The notes beneath the pieces were generated by a model that made no database searches, was not told the origin of the DNA, and saw nothing but the letters and a program-made list of their open reading frames with translations. Below, piece by piece: positions 1-7,206 of a stretch of DNA of 64,000 nt. The stretch comes from a virus. The stretch covers positions 1 to 64,000 of the IMG/VR virus record IMGVR_UViG_3300010397_000044; one strand, written 5' to 3'. The stretch's first letter is position 1; every line of letters begins with the position of its first letter. A program made the translations under genes and the position numbers.

Positions 1-307
<307 letters not shown>

Positions 308-340
308 GAAAGGGGTTTATTTTAAGTAAAGGTAGAAAAT

Positions 341-376
341 TATATTTGGAAATTAAATAAACGTTTACGAATTTAG
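341..376 (+). promoter_or_regulatory. Candidate Bacteroidota-type promoter
   Basis: TTTGGAAA begins at 345 and is followed, 20 bp after TTTG, by GAATTTAG (369-376), four bases before the ATG at 381. The same arrangement (TTTGGAAA, about 21 bp, TACCTTAG, four bases, ATG) recurs at 59755-59792. Alternatively TATATTTG (341-348) is itself a perfect TAnnTTTG -7 box, with TTTA near 316-319 as its -33 element. Either reading gives a promoter for the gene at 381. Confidence 0.4.
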
Positions 377-380
377 TGAA

Positions 381-770
381 ATGAATTTACATTGTCTTGA
401 ATGCAGCAAGCTGGTTCCTCAAACTCCCGGCAAACGAGCAAAAAGCTATTGCAATAATACCTGCCGGGTTAAATATTGGAAAAAGCAAAAAGAGGTGGCC
501 AGCGGCATCGAAAAAAGAAAGCCGGGACGACCCAAAAAAGATGATCAACTTCAAAATACCGAAGTTTTACTCCCCGGCAACTTAGGAAATGTTAAAGTAG
601 GGGGTCGGATTAGTGAAGTAAAAAGCGTTTTTAAAGACAAAAAAGGAGCCGTCACGGTAACACTTGCCCCCGCAGTTGAATCATTTATGGGACATCCCAT
701 ACCTAAAGGGTTAAAGGGTATAGACTTATCTATTTGGAAGGCTGAAATAAAGGAAGCAAACAAGAAATAA
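381..770 (+). CDS. Small zinc-finger-like protein with AT-hook-type motif
   Basis: The 129-residue protein has a CxxC...CxxxC pattern near its N-terminus (C5, C8, then C24 and C28 within SYCNNTCRVKYWKK), typical of a small treble-clef or zinc-ribbon fold. Next comes a basic KRKPGRPKK segment at about residues 45-53 that matches the core GRP of an AT-hook. The rest is a mixed beta-rich segment with no recognised fold. Together these suggest a nucleic-acid-binding protein, possibly an early regulator. It is the first plus-strand gene after the divergent region and is followed by the next gene after one base. The DNA-binding role is inferred from the motifs only. Confidence 0.6.
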   Translation: MNLHCLECSKLVPQTPGKRAKSYCNNTCRVKYWKKQKEVASGIEKRKPGRPKKDDQLQNTEVLLPGNLGNVKVGGRISEVKSVFKDKKGAVTVTLAPAVESFMGHPIPKGLKGIDLSIWKAEIKEANKK

Positions 771-771
771 C

Positions 772-984
772 ATGCGACAAACCAAAACAGAGTTCTATCC
801 AGATGGGTTCGACGAAAGCGGTTGTGCTATTGGACCTAAAACGATGGTTCTTAACTTCTTCATTTCGAATAGCCGGCGCTGGCGTTCAATGTCTGACCAA
901 GAAAAACAACACGCTTGGGACTTGATAGAAACCTTCAAAGGTAGATTGGAAGACATTCAACAAGAACTTTTTCCGGGAGCCTAA
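772..984 (+). CDS. Hypothetical small protein
   Basis: A 70-residue protein whose ATG comes one base after the stop of the upstream gene, so the two are probably co-transcribed. It carries a central FFISNSRRWRSMSDQEKQHA stretch rich in aromatic and basic residues and a helical C-terminal half. There is no signal peptide, membrane segment or recognised motif. I cannot assign a function. The position suggests an early, host-interaction class of phage protein. Confidence 0.5.
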   Translation: MRQTKTEFYPDGFDESGCAIGPKTMVLNFFISNSRRWRSMSDQEKQHAWDLIETFKGRLEDIQQELFPGA

Positions 985-1022
985 TAAGAAATGATCTATT
1001 AAATAATAAATATCAATTAGTT

Positions 1023-1244
1023 ATGAAGATTTCGGAGTACATAAAATTATTGCAAAAGATACAAGAAAAGGACGGCGATGTGGAGGTGTATGAATACACC
1101 GTTAGGGGCGTTAGTATTGCTAAGGAGCCAGAAAGCAAGAATCTTCGCATCTTATCTAAGAGGGAGAGTCGACAAGATTATTGGGAAAAATGGCGATCCG
1201 CTTGTACCGAAGAAAACAAGGGCGAAAAAGTAGTAGCTATCTAA
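1023..1244 (+). CDS. Hypothetical small charged protein
   Basis: A 73-residue protein starting MKISEYIKLLQKIQEKDGDV and ending with a highly charged tail. The opening resembles the small phage proteins that begin with a YI-x-LLQ helix followed by a GDxEV turn, seen in many phages without known function. It lies 38 bases after the previous gene in the same direction. No metal-binding or membrane motif is visible. Confidence 0.55.
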   Translation: MKISEYIKLLQKIQEKDGDVEVYEYTVRGVSIAKEPESKNLRILSKRESRQDYWEKWRSACTEENKGEKVVAI

Positions 1245-1275
1245 TTAACCAATACAGATAAATAAATAATTATAA

Positions 1276-1404
1276 ATGAGGCTTTTATGTTGGATTATTG
1301 GCCATAAGTGGGTACTGAAACGGGTGGTAAATGACTATCTCTTGGGGAATTGTTCGCATTATCGTTGTCCAAGGTGTAAAAAGTGGAAATACACAAAAGA
1401 CTAA
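1276..1404 (+). CDS. Zinc-ribbon microprotein (DUF1660-like)
   Basis: A 42-residue protein, MRLLCWIIGHKWVLK then NCSHYRCPRCKKWKY. The pattern of a short hydrophobic start, GHKW, and a CPRC knuckle near the end is characteristic of the small prophage zinc-ribbon family usually labelled DUF1660. Cys/His ligands at C5, H10, C31 and C34 could hold one zinc. It is in the same direction as its neighbours and ends 20 bases before the next gene. The family match is by eye. The role is unknown, with nucleic-acid or protein binding the usual guess. Confidence 0.55.
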   Translation: MRLLCWIIGHKWVLKRVVNDYLLGNCSHYRCPRCKKWKYTKD

Positions 1405-1424
1405 TCTCTAAACCTTAATAAGTT

Positions 1425-1631
1425 ATGACACCGGCCGAATTCTATGTAAAGTATTGGAAAATAGAAGACGAGAATGGGAATAAGCACACCCCTACGCTGA
1501 CGGAATACGAAAAGTTATGCTGGGATGCGGCGTATAAATTGAACGTGCCGCTTTTTGTAAGGAATCATTCAAGGCGCAGGGGTGGGCATAAAGTAAACCC
1601 AATTGTAATAGAACACTTATCTAAACCTTAA
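1425..1631 (+). CDS. Hypothetical small protein
   Basis: A 68-residue protein beginning MTPAEFYVKYWKIEDENGNK and ending in a basic segment (SRRRGGHK). The opening 'TPxEFYxKYW' occurs in small phage proteins of unknown function. There are no signal or membrane sequences. It is closely packed with the genes on both sides, in the same direction. Confidence 0.55.
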   Translation: MTPAEFYVKYWKIEDENGNKHTPTLTEYEKLCWDAAYKLNVPLFVRNHSRRRGGHKVNPIVIEHLSKP

Positions 1632-1635
1632 TATA

Positions 1636-1809
1636 ATGGATAGTATTGTAGCGTATCAATTTGATGGTTGGTTTTACATATACGCAGAGAAATTCCACGA
1701 AGCATTGTTGTATGAGTTAAATTATATACGGGTAATTGATGAAGGTTTGTCTAAGTACCATTCAATAGTAGCAAAATGGAAAATCAAATTAAAATCAGTT
1801 AAAAAATGA
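1636..1809 (+). CDS. Hypothetical small protein
   Basis: A 57-residue protein (MDSIVAYQFDGWFYI..., ending KLKSVKK). It begins four bases after the upstream stop, and its own stop overlaps the next start as ATGA at 1806-1809. That overlap supports it being a translated gene rather than spacer. It is rich in aromatic residues in the first half and basic at the end. No family is recognised. Confidence 0.5.
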   Translation: MDSIVAYQFDGWFYIYAEKFHEALLYELNYIRVIDEGLSKYHSIVAKWKIKLKSVKK

Positions 1810-2147
1810 ATAGAATACTTATCACCCTCTCTCTTTTAGGGGTAATGCAAATGGTTCAAGGTCAAGAAAGGGACTCAGGAATGATCAGATATTTTGAGCG
1901 TAAAACTGAATTTAAAAAAGCCCATCCACAACAACCGTTAGGAATTTCAAATTGGTACGATACGATACAGATTATAGGGATAGTGTATGAAGTGCGTAAG
2001 TTTTCAGAATTTGAATATACTATGTGTTTTGACAAATCCTTTGGGTGGTTTCAGGAATTTATACCTAAACACTACGAATACCTTTTATTAGATAAAGAAT
2101 CTAAATACATGGGTCAAGTGTGGATGGTAAGAAAAATGAATTGGTAA
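1806..2147 (+). CDS. Exported hypothetical protein
   Basis: A 113-residue protein with a clear signal peptide: Met-Asn-Arg, a hydrophobic core to about residue 17, and a likely cut before Gln in VQGQE, the usual Bacteroidota pattern. The mature part is rich in Tyr, Trp and Lys with no recognised fold. Its start overlaps the previous stop (ATGA), suggesting coupled translation. An exported early protein could act in the periplasm or on the cell surface, for example against superinfection, but that is inference only. Confidence 0.6.
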   Translation: MNRILITLSLLGVMQMVQGQERDSGMIRYFERKTEFKKAHPQQPLGISNWYDTIQIIGIVYEVRKFSEFEYTMCFDKSFGWFQEFIPKHYEYLLLDKESKYMGQVWMVRKMNW

Positions 2148-2163
2148 ATTATAAATAAATAGA

Positions 2164-2376
2164 ATGAGTGCAGATTTCGGAAACGATAGTTTGTGGTTGT
2201 GGGTACTAAAAAACAGTGATGTAAATTACCCCAATAGAAGATATTGGTCAGTTTCAGCAAATTTAGGTGGTATAGATATTATGGGGTCTGGTACCACAAT
2301 TCAAAATGCATACAAAGACCTCTATGAATTAATAGAAAAATCCGAACATCTATTCAAGGCATATGCCAATCTTTAA
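2164..2376 (+). CDS. Hypothetical small protein
   Basis: A 70-residue protein starting MSADFGNDSLWLWVLKN with a GGIDIMGSGTTIQNAYKDLY segment and a helical end. The central pattern of a beta hairpin, an S/T-rich turn and a helix resembles small alpha/beta proteins of the HicB-like or dsRBD-like size class, but I cannot place it in a family. It overlaps the following 32-codon gene by 14 bases. Confidence 0.5.
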   Translation: MSADFGNDSLWLWVLKNSDVNYPNRRYWSVSANLGGIDIMGSGTTIQNAYKDLYELIEKSEHLFKAYANL

Positions 2377-2461
2377 TCAACCCACTTGCACCTGCACATT
2401 ATTTGGAGTAGATGATAAGTGCCCTATTCATTCAGATTATTGGAGATTTCCATGGGAGTAA
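2363..2461 (+). CDS. Cys-rich microprotein
   Basis: A 32-residue frame, MPIFNQPTCTCTLFGVDDK followed by CPIHSDYWRFPWE. The CTC and CPIH spacing could coordinate one zinc ion. It overlaps the previous gene by 14 bases and ends three bases before the next ATG, and that tight packing is the main support for a real gene. Too short to assign. Confidence 0.4.
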   Translation: MPIFNQPTCTCTLFGVDDKCPIHSDYWRFPWE

Positions 2462-2464
2462 ATT

Positions 2465-2743
2465 ATGGCAACACTAAATGAACTTAAAGAAGAATTAGAG
2501 CCGTACAGGGGAACGCTCGTGATTGGTGACTTTGATAGCGTTGTTCTATTAAAAGATGTCATTGAGGGTGACGATGACTACTATTGGGTTTATGTTGGCA
2601 GGATTGGACGTGAAATAAAAGAATATCATGCAACTTGTGTCGGCGGCTGGGTGCCGCTTAAAGGCTTTATACCTGACGAAAAATACCAAAGACTAGTGTG
2701 TGTTTGGAATATGAATCATAACGCGGATAACCAAGCCATCTAA
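2465..2743 (+). CDS. Hypothetical protein
   Basis: A 92-residue acidic protein (MATLNELKEELEPYRGTLVI, then a DDDYYWVYV core). It resembles small phage proteins with an N-terminal helix and an antiparallel sheet, but no family is recognised. It is the last plus-strand gene of the left block. Its stop overlaps by four bases the stop of the convergent minus-strand gene at 2740, and no terminator hairpin is visible between them. Confidence 0.5.
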   Translation: MATLNELKEELEPYRGTLVIGDFDSVVLLKDVIEGDDDYYWVYVGRIGREIKEYHATCVGGWVPLKGFIPDEKYQRLVCVWNMNHNADNQAI

Positions 2744-2886
2744 TACCATTTCTCCGGCTTCCCATGAACATGAGTAATGGGGATTGTGTCTTTCTCCCGG
2801 AAGAATATAAGCAGTAATATAGCTACCATAAAGCACATAACTATTAATAATGGAATAGCTAATATGAGTAGGATTTTTCGTTTCAT
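2740..2886 (-). CDS. Single-span membrane microprotein
   Basis: A 48-residue protein: MKRK followed by about 25 hydrophobic residues (ILLILAIPLLIVMCFMVAIL) and a short charged tail. The start codon overlaps the stop of the upstream glycosyltransferase by one base (TGATG), a typical sign of coupled translation. One transmembrane helix with a short polar tail is expected. The role is unknown. It may help anchor products of the adjacent glycan genes. Confidence 0.5.
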   Translation of the reverse strand: MKRKILLILAIPLLIVMCFMVAILLLIFFREKDTIPITHVHGKPEKWY

Positions 2887-3509
2887 CAGTCTATGCCCTC
2901 CGGATCAATATCTCTTTTTCTGTTTCCACTCATTACGTAGTAGGTGGGGATTATGTCGGCCTTCTTGTATTTAGCTCCTGCCTTTATCATGTTTTTTATT
3001 AAGTCGAAGTCATGGCCATATTCTGGTGAATGGGGCGGCATTTGCTTGAGGAAATTGGTTCGAATTATGAGTGCACTATGGCCTATTCTGGCATACTTTA
3101 ATTTCGTGTTCATTCTTTTGCCGAACGCTAAATAATCGAAGTAGACGAAGTCGTAATGGCTACCTTCTATGGCGTCCAAATAGGTTTGCATGTGAGCGGC
3201 TGATATGCAGTCATCGTTAGCGAAGAAAATGAAATATTTCCCACTAGCTTCTTGAATAGCCGTATTGGTAGCTAAATACCCGCATCCGCCGTAATTAAAA
3301 GGAAGATTCCAATGGTGAATCCTTGGATCATTTAATAGTCCTTCTTGTTGGATAGATTCGAAATGTGGGCAACAATCACCTATTATAAAGGCTTCCCAAT
3401 CTTTAAGAGTTTGATTGAGTATACATTTAATAGCCCTTCTTGTTCTAAGAGGTCTACCATAGCATGGCATTGAAATAGTTATCCGGGGAGATGATGTAGA
3501 TAAAACCAT
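2886..3509 (-). CDS. Family 2 glycosyltransferase (GT-A fold)
   Basis: The 207-residue protein starts with a classic GT2 opening, ITISMPCYGRP, followed by a helix and ILNQTLKDWEAFIIGD. It continues with GKYFIFFANDDCI, where the paired Asp residues stand in for the metal-binding DxD motif, and then a GHDFDLIKNMI segment. It would transfer a sugar from a nucleotide donor in the cytoplasm. I chose the ATG at 3509 because the longer frame starting at 3575 would overlap the upstream gene by 97 bases. The overlap is then 31 bases. It lies with a hexapeptide acyltransferase gene and two membrane-protein genes, which suggests surface-glycan modification. The acceptor is unknown. Confidence 0.75.
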   Translation of the reverse strand: MVLSTSSPRITISMPCYGRPLRTRRAIKCILNQTLKDWEAFIIGDCCPHFESIQQEGLLNDPRIHHWNLPFNYGGCGYLATNTAIQEASGKYFIFFANDDCISAAHMQTYLDAIEGSHYDFVYFDYLAFGKRMNTKLKYARIGHSALIIRTNFLKQMPPHSPEYGHDFDLIKNMIKAGAKYKKADIIPTYYVMSGNRKRDIDPEGID

Positions 3510-3823
3510 TTTGGGACGTAAATGCATAATGCGCAAAGATAAGAAATTATAAGACCTAAGAGGACTTCGACACAAGTGTTGTCAGTAATGTTTTTGAACC
3601 TACGAATGTTTATTGCAATCGTCAATAAGAAGACACCGAATCCAGCCCATCCTATCGTATCGCAATAATCATAAAGTTGTTCTTTGTGTTCCAATTGAAG
3701 TCCGCTTAGATGCTTGACTACTTCCCGATTGGCATCCCCCTCCCAAGCATGCGCATGACAAACAAAATCCGTGAAAATGCCGGTAAAAGAAATTAAAAAT
3801 AGAGCCCTGTTTAAGTATATCAT
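3479..3823 (-). CDS. Hypothetical membrane protein
   Basis: A 114-residue protein with a hydrophobic N-terminus (about residues 3-20), a polar charged middle, and two hydrophobic segments near residues 58-72 and 84-104, so two or three membrane spans are likely. It overlaps the acyltransferase gene upstream by four bases and the glycosyltransferase downstream. The genes are probably translated together. The function is unknown. Confidence 0.55.
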   Translation of the reverse strand: MIYLNRALFLISFTGIFTDFVCHAHAWEGDANREVVKHLSGLQLEHKEQLYDYCDTIGWAGFGVFLLTIAINIRRFKNITDNTCVEVLLGLIISYLCALCIYVPKWFYLHHLPG

Positions 3824-4338
3824 ATACTATCTTTCATGTATATGGTGTAATTATGGTGGCGCTGGTTCTCCTTCAGATATTTAGCTGGATTACCGGCGTA
3901 GACTTTATATGGTTCAGTCTTCAGCCCCTTAGTGACCATAGCTTGCGCGCCTATCATGACGCCTTCGGCGATTGTTTGGCGCTGGTGGATGACTGCATTT
4001 AGGCCAACGTTCACATCATCTCCAATGACTGTATGACCTCCTATAGAGGCGTGGCAGGATATTCTGACGTTGGCTCCAATTTTACAATCATGGCCTATAT
4101 GGGCGTGTGCTAAAATGTAGCAATTGGGGCCGATTACCGTTGGCCCGTCAGCACCGGCGTGAATGGTAACCAAATCAGTTATGCGAGTGCCGTTATGAAT
4201 AATAACCCCCTTCCCGTCTCCTTCTCTCCCCTCCCATTCTGGCGGAGTGCCAATAACGCAATATGGGCCTATACATACATTATCTCCTACTATTACATTG
4301 GGACCTAAAACGGCTGTTGGGTGAATTATTGAACTCAT
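3820..4338 (-). CDS. Left-handed beta-helix acyltransferase (LpxA-like)
   Basis: The 172-residue protein is built from hexapeptide repeats ([IVL]GxxxxI type) from about residue 5 to 140: VIVGDNVCIGPYCVIG, VIGPNCYILAHAHIG, CKIGANVRISCHASIG and VIGDDVNVGLNAVIHQ. HAHIGHDC matches the region of the catalytic His in LpxA-type UDP-GlcNAc acyltransferases. It is shorter than LpxA (about 260) because the C-terminal helical domain is nearly absent, ending after GNPAKYLKENQR, which is more like sugar O- or N-acetyltransferases. Such enzymes are trimers that acylate nucleotide sugars or glycans. Likely role here: altering a surface glycan precursor. Confidence 0.75.
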   Translation of the reverse strand: MSSIIHPTAVLGPNVIVGDNVCIGPYCVIGTPPEWEGREGDGKGVIIHNGTRITDLVTIHAGADGPTVIGPNCYILAHAHIGHDCKIGANVRISCHASIGGHTVIGDDVNVGLNAVIHQRQTIAEGVMIGAQAMVTKGLKTEPYKVYAGNPAKYLKENQRHHNYTIYMKDSI

Positions 4339-4347
4339 TATAGTTTA

Positions 4348-4632
4348 TTATTTACGTGATATGTTGTATGTTTTCATGAAATAATCTGCAACAATTTTAG
4401 GATCGGTATTTTCTTTTATACCAGACCTAAAAGCGTATGCTATTTCGATCCAAAGACCAGCTTGAGGACAATCTTCCAAGTTAACAGGCTGGTAATATTC
4501 TGGCCACATGTCCATTTCCGATTGCTGTTTTAAACGACAATCATCTGCATCTATCCAAGCTTTGGGATCTGTCTCAAACATAGTCCCCTTTTTAGGGCTA
4601 CCGGGGAACTCTTTAATCAATTCGTATTTCAT
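4348..4632 (-). CDS. Hypothetical phage protein (YELIKEFPGSP family)
   Basis: The N-terminus MKYELIKEFPGSPKKGTMFE is a pattern common in unrelated phage proteins, where a short N-terminal beta unit precedes a variable region. The remainder is acidic, with a PEYYQPV segment and a helical end. I start it at the second Met (4632) because the family usually begins MKYELI. It is the first gene of the leftward glycan group, divergent from the plus-strand gene at 4693. Confidence 0.55.
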   Translation of the reverse strand: MKYELIKEFPGSPKKGTMFETDPKAWIDADDCRLKQQSEMDMWPEYYQPVNLEDCPQAGLWIEIAYAFRSGIKENTDPKIVADYFMKTYNISRK

Positions 4633-4666
4633 AAACAAATAATATTTAATAATAAACCAAAATTGG

Positions 4667-4674
4667 TATCTTTA
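4667..4674 (+). promoter_or_regulatory. Candidate -7 promoter box
   Basis: TATCTTTA differs from TAnnTTTG at one base and lies 18 bases before the ATG at 4693. A TTTA about 18 bp upstream could be the -33 element. It sits in the short divergent gap between 4632 and 4693. Weak evidence. Confidence 0.25.
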
Positions 4675-4692
4675 TTGCTCAACCAATTATTT

Positions 4693-5043
4693 ATGGCTAT
4701 AAACGTACACATTCACAACCATACGGATAATAAGGTTCTTCTGGAACTCCTAAAAGCCATAAACAACCAATCGGAATTAATTCTATCAATAAACTCAAAA
4801 ATCTCAAAGCTCATGAGCAACACAGATCAAGCATTACAGGACTTAGCGGGCATTGGCCAGACTCTTACAAAGATCAGCGGCGAAACTACCACCCTTTTGC
4901 AGAAAATTACAGACTTGGAAAACGCTGCCAACAACTCAGACACTCCCCAATCTGTACTTGACGCTATCGCAGCTGTAAAATCTCAGGCCAATACCATTGA
5001 TGGATTAGTACCTGATGCACCTCCCACAGAGCCCCAAGCTTAA
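4693..5043 (+). CDS. Coiled-coil hypothetical protein
   Basis: A 116-residue protein starting MAINVHIHNHTDNK, then a long amphipathic helix region: leucine-rich to about residue 45, LQKITDLENAAN near 78, and a final helix, ending VPDAPPTEPQA. A frame extended upstream would need a TTG start, so I use the ATG at 4693. It sits alone between leftward genes and is closed by the strong hairpin at 5067-5097. The coiled coil suggests self-association. Similar short coiled-coil proteins are common in Bacteroidota phages, with unknown role. Confidence 0.55.
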   Translation: MAINVHIHNHTDNKVLLELLKAINNQSELILSINSKISKLMSNTDQALQDLAGIGQTLTKISGETTTLLQKITDLENAANNSDTPQSVLDAIAAVKSQANTIDGLVPDAPPTEPQA

Positions 5044-5057
5044 TTACCTGAGTCTAC

Positions 5058-5180
5058 CTATTCATTATCCCCGGATTCGTCTGGGGATTTTTTATTTGAT
5101 GCCCACTCTAACAAAGCAAACCCCGCTAGAACCAAAAATACAGCACCACCAATACCGAGTCCAGTCCATAAAACGTCCAT
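5058..5180 (-). CDS. Single-span membrane microprotein
   Basis: A 40-residue frame: MDVLWTGLGIGGAVFLVLAG, more hydrophobic residues, then a charged tail (WASNKKSPDESGDNE). One N-out transmembrane helix is expected. It starts one base before the stop of the minus-strand gene at 5182 in the same direction, so co-transcription is likely. Part of its 3' end also encodes the opposite-strand terminator at 5067-5097. Confidence 0.4.
   Translation of the reverse strand: MDVLWTGLGIGGAVFLVLAGFALLEWASNKKSPDESGDNE
5067..5097 (+). terminator. Rho-independent terminator with TTCG loop
   Basis: Nine-base stem ATCCCCGGA / TCTGGGGAT (one G-U pair) closed by a TTCG tetraloop and followed by TTTTTTATTT. It lies 23 bases after the stop of the 4693 gene and would stop its transcript before it enters the opposing genes. 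Confidence 0.8.
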
Positions 5181-5181
5181 A

Positions 5182-5385
5182 TCATTTCTTGATTGAGTTT
5201 TGAATAATCCTACCACCTTCTTTTATGTATTCGTCAACTGCTGATCGAAACTCTTCTATTGTACTAAAGGATTTATCTCTCCATATCCATTGGTTATTTT
5301 CCTTGCTGGCCCTTTGACCCATATAAAAGCAAAACTGGGACTCCAAAAGCTTACCCCATGATTCTCCTAAATTACCTTTCATCAT
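5182..5385 (-). CDS. Hypothetical protein
   Basis: A 67-residue protein starting MMKGNLGESWGKLLESQFCF and ending with a basic segment. A longer frame exists, but it overlaps the upstream gene by 134 bases. The ATG ATG at 5385 overlaps only its last codons (TATGATGAAAGGTAA), the usual arrangement in this block. It has a Trp-rich centre (NQWIWRDKSF). No family recognised. Confidence 0.5.
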   Translation of the reverse strand: MMKGNLGESWGKLLESQFCFYMGQRASKENNQWIWRDKSFSTIEEFRSAVDEYIKEGGRIIQNSIKK

Positions 5386-5704
5386 ATGTTTGCCTTTTGA
5401 ATTTTTCAATCCAAATATCCAAGCCGGCTCTATCGAATACATTGTATTTATTAGCTTCTTGTAGCACGAATTTCTTGACAAGTTCATCGGTCCATACAAA
5501 ATCAACCACCTTTTGGCGGTTCTCTGGATTTAATTTCTCCCAAGCTGGCCAGCCGCCCATTAAGATGAACATCAGCTGTAAACCGGATTCGTAATCTGGC
5601 GCAGCCCAGCCTTCCGACTCCATAAGTGTCTTCCGGCGGCGATCCGTGGCATCCAATCTTTTTTGGATGGGCTCTGGATATTTCATGTTGTTATCGATGC
5701 TCAT
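5372..5704 (-). CDS. Hypothetical protein
   Basis: A 110-residue, mainly helical protein with MKYPEPIQKRLDATDRRRKT at the start and a Trp-rich centre (MGGWPAWEKLNPENRQKVVD). No membrane or signal segment. Its stop overlaps the next start, so the pair is translationally coupled. No family recognised. Confidence 0.5.
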   Translation of the reverse strand: MSIDNNMKYPEPIQKRLDATDRRRKTLMESEGWAAPDYESGLQLMFILMGGWPAWEKLNPENRQKVVDFVWTDELVKKFVLQEANKYNVFDRAGLDIWIEKFKRQTYDER

Positions 5705-5724
5705 TATTAGGTGTTTTGCTGTTG

Positions 5725-6009
5725 TTATATAAGGGGTTGCCCGGTTACGAATTGAAATCCATTAAGAAGGTCATCCAGCCATATCATCTGACCTATGCCC
5801 ACCATGGCATACATTCTTTGGGCAAAATGCCACGATCCGTTCTTATAGTCTACAAGAATGAGATTAAACGGGTCAAGTTTAGGATGGCTATAGCCGATTT
5901 CAAAAGACTGATGAATCGTTCCATTTCGATCATCTAAAATTCTCGTGAATCCCAAGTCCTCCAACATATCGAATGATATATATTCAAGTTTGTTTTTACT
6001 TGTACTCAT
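5725..6009 (-). CDS. Hypothetical protein
   Basis: A 94-residue protein with DMLEDLGFTRI, SFEIGYSHPKLD and MIWLDDLLNGF segments. The pattern (LG-F ... F-IG ... L-LIL-D) resembles small alpha/beta phage proteins found in many Bacteroidota phages and prophages, without assigned function. It is part of the minus-strand run, 20 bases from the upstream stop. Confidence 0.5.
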   Translation of the reverse strand: MSTSKNKLEYISFDMLEDLGFTRILDDRNGTIHQSFEIGYSHPKLDPFNLILVDYKNGSWHFAQRMYAMVGIGQMIWLDDLLNGFQFVTGQPLI

Positions 6010-6022
6010 TGTTTTTATTTAT

Positions 6023-6238
6023 TTACTGATGGGTGTATTTATATCTAGGGTCTTCTTCAATATCTCTTATTCCTACTAATTCACCACAAGAGTATTCTCC
6101 GGTAGCTTGGTAATGGGCTCCATCTTTTTCGGCTACCATAATGTAAAACTTTGACTTATCTTCTGAATATAAGAAAGCGTCTTGTTCCCATTCTAATTCA
6201 GGGAAATCGGCAGTGGCGGCAGTTATTTTGCATATCAT
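6023..6238 (-). CDS. Hypothetical small protein
   Basis: A 71-residue acidic protein beginning MICKITAATADFPELEWEQD. Its start overlaps the stop of the upstream gene by four bases (ATGA-type), indicating coupled translation. It looks like a small all-beta protein. No recognised family. Confidence 0.5.
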   Translation of the reverse strand: MICKITAATADFPELEWEQDAFLYSEDKSKFYIMVAEKDGAHYQATGEYSCGELVGIRDIEEDPRYKYTHQ

Positions 6239-6456
6239 AACTCAATAATTGTAAGTTCTGAATTATCTGTACTTTTCATTTCTGAGTCTATCATGTCTAA
6301 CCATTCTTGTGCGTTATCTTTGTCTTTAAATTTATGCCCATTACCTATTAATCCGTTCCATTCTACAAAGTGTGTCATGGCATGGTGGTTTAAATAAAGT
6401 TTAGCCCAATATTTAAAGCCTCCTTTAGATATGGTCTTTTGAATAAGGTAGCTCAT
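6235..6456 (-). CDS. Hypothetical small protein
   Basis: A 73-residue protein (MSYLIQKTISKGGFKYWAKL ... AQEWLDMIDSEMKS) with a beta-rich first half and a helical second half. It overlaps its neighbours by four bases on both sides, so it is translated as part of the same run as the NinG-like gene. No family recognised. Confidence 0.5.
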   Translation of the reverse strand: MSYLIQKTISKGGFKYWAKLYLNHHAMTHFVEWNGLIGNGHKFKDKDNAQEWLDMIDSEMKSTDNSELTIIEL

Positions 6457-6971
6457 GTAAGCATTTTTAACTTCCCTTCATATTCCAATATAATCTGCTT
6501 AATTTCTTCTCTTGTTGGTCGCCAAATGATATAGGACTCTTCTTGTAAAATATCTGGCAATCCGGGAGATTCGATGTTTAGCCTTTTTCGGTATTCTGGT
6601 ATATTCCCCGATTTTAGGCAGTTGCAGGTATTACATTGATTTTTGGCATTTCGATTGTCCCAGCGAAGATAAAGAGCCGATCTACTGATAAAATGGCCGC
6701 ATTGAGCATCATGAAAAGCCATTTCCTTTCCGCATGTATAGCATCTTATCACTTTATTGGCATCCTCTCCTGATCTTCTTATGTACTTAGAAAAGGCTAT
6801 ATCTGCTAGTTTAATTAATTCCTGCAAATCCTCCTCAGCGGCTTTTTCTAATCTTACATGAACCGATTGAGCACGAGCGCATTCCTGACATCTTTTTTTA
6901 GAGAACCAGTAACATTCTTTTCCGCAAGAAATGCAAATCTTTTTTTTAGAAATTATTGTACTATTTCTCAT
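6453..6971 (-). CDS. ninG: NinG-like recombination protein
   Basis: A 172-residue protein with an N-terminal CxxC zinc knuckle pair (CISCGKEC ... KRCQEC), a helix, and then a second Cys/His block: CYTCGKEM, DAQCGHFISRSALYLRWD, KNQCNTCNCLKSGN and YRKRL. This matches the lambda NinG (Rap) family, which carries an HNH-like metal site and resolves recombination intermediates in the Red pathway. The start at 6971 is favoured because it overlaps the upstream RHH stop as ATGA and the frame before it is the RHH gene in another frame. No Red alpha/beta genes are visible nearby, so its partner is unknown. Confidence 0.75.
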   Translation of the reverse strand: MRNSTIISKKKICISCGKECYWFSKKRCQECARAQSVHVRLEKAAEEDLQELIKLADIAFSKYIRRSGEDANKVIRCYTCGKEMAFHDAQCGHFISRSALYLRWDNRNAKNQCNTCNCLKSGNIPEYRKRLNIESPGLPDILQEESYIIWRPTREEIKQIILEYEGKLKMLT

Positions 6972-7138
6972 CCTTCTTCCTCCGCATCCGCCATTAGTTG
7001 ATTGTTTAAAGCAAGCGAAACGTAGGCGTAGAGTAAAATGCCCTTGTCCCGACAATACTGTTTTGCTTGATGAAGAATATCTGGATTTACCTTTACCGAG
7101 CCAGATTCCCCCTTTTTAATTTTCTTCTTTTTATTCAT
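6968..7138 (-). CDS. Ribbon-helix-helix-like regulator
   Basis: A 56-residue protein: a basic N-terminus (MNKKKKIKKGES), a predicted strand SVKVNPD, then two helices (ILHQAKQYCRDKGI and YVSLALNNQLMADA). The size and the strand-helix-helix order are those of MetJ/Arc dimers, which bind DNA with the paired strands. It is the first gene of the leftward block, facing the sigma-like gene across a repeat-bearing control region, so it may regulate both units or itself. It overlaps ninG by four bases. Confidence 0.5.
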   Translation of the reverse strand: MNKKKKIKKGESGSVKVNPDILHQAKQYCRDKGILLYAYVSLALNNQLMADAEEEG

Positions 7139-7160
7139 TTGACAATATTACGAAATTGTA

Positions 7161-7206
7161 TTTGGAAAGTAAAATAATATTTTCTTTGGAGATTAGAAAT
7201 AATATT
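7161..7206. promoter_or_regulatory. Divergent control region with tandem repeat
   Basis: Two near-copies lie head to tail, 7161-7181 (TTTGGAAAGT... AATAATATT) and 7185-7206 (TTTGGAGATT... AATAATATT), offset by about 24 bp. The TTTGGA and AATAATATT ends are identical. The second TTTG is followed after 21 bp by TACTTCAC at 7210-7217, a poor -7 box for the sigma-like gene. An inverted repeat ACAAT / ATTGT (7142-7146 and 7155-7159) lies nearer the RHH gene. Tandem sites of this size suit an RHH operator. Confidence 0.4.
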
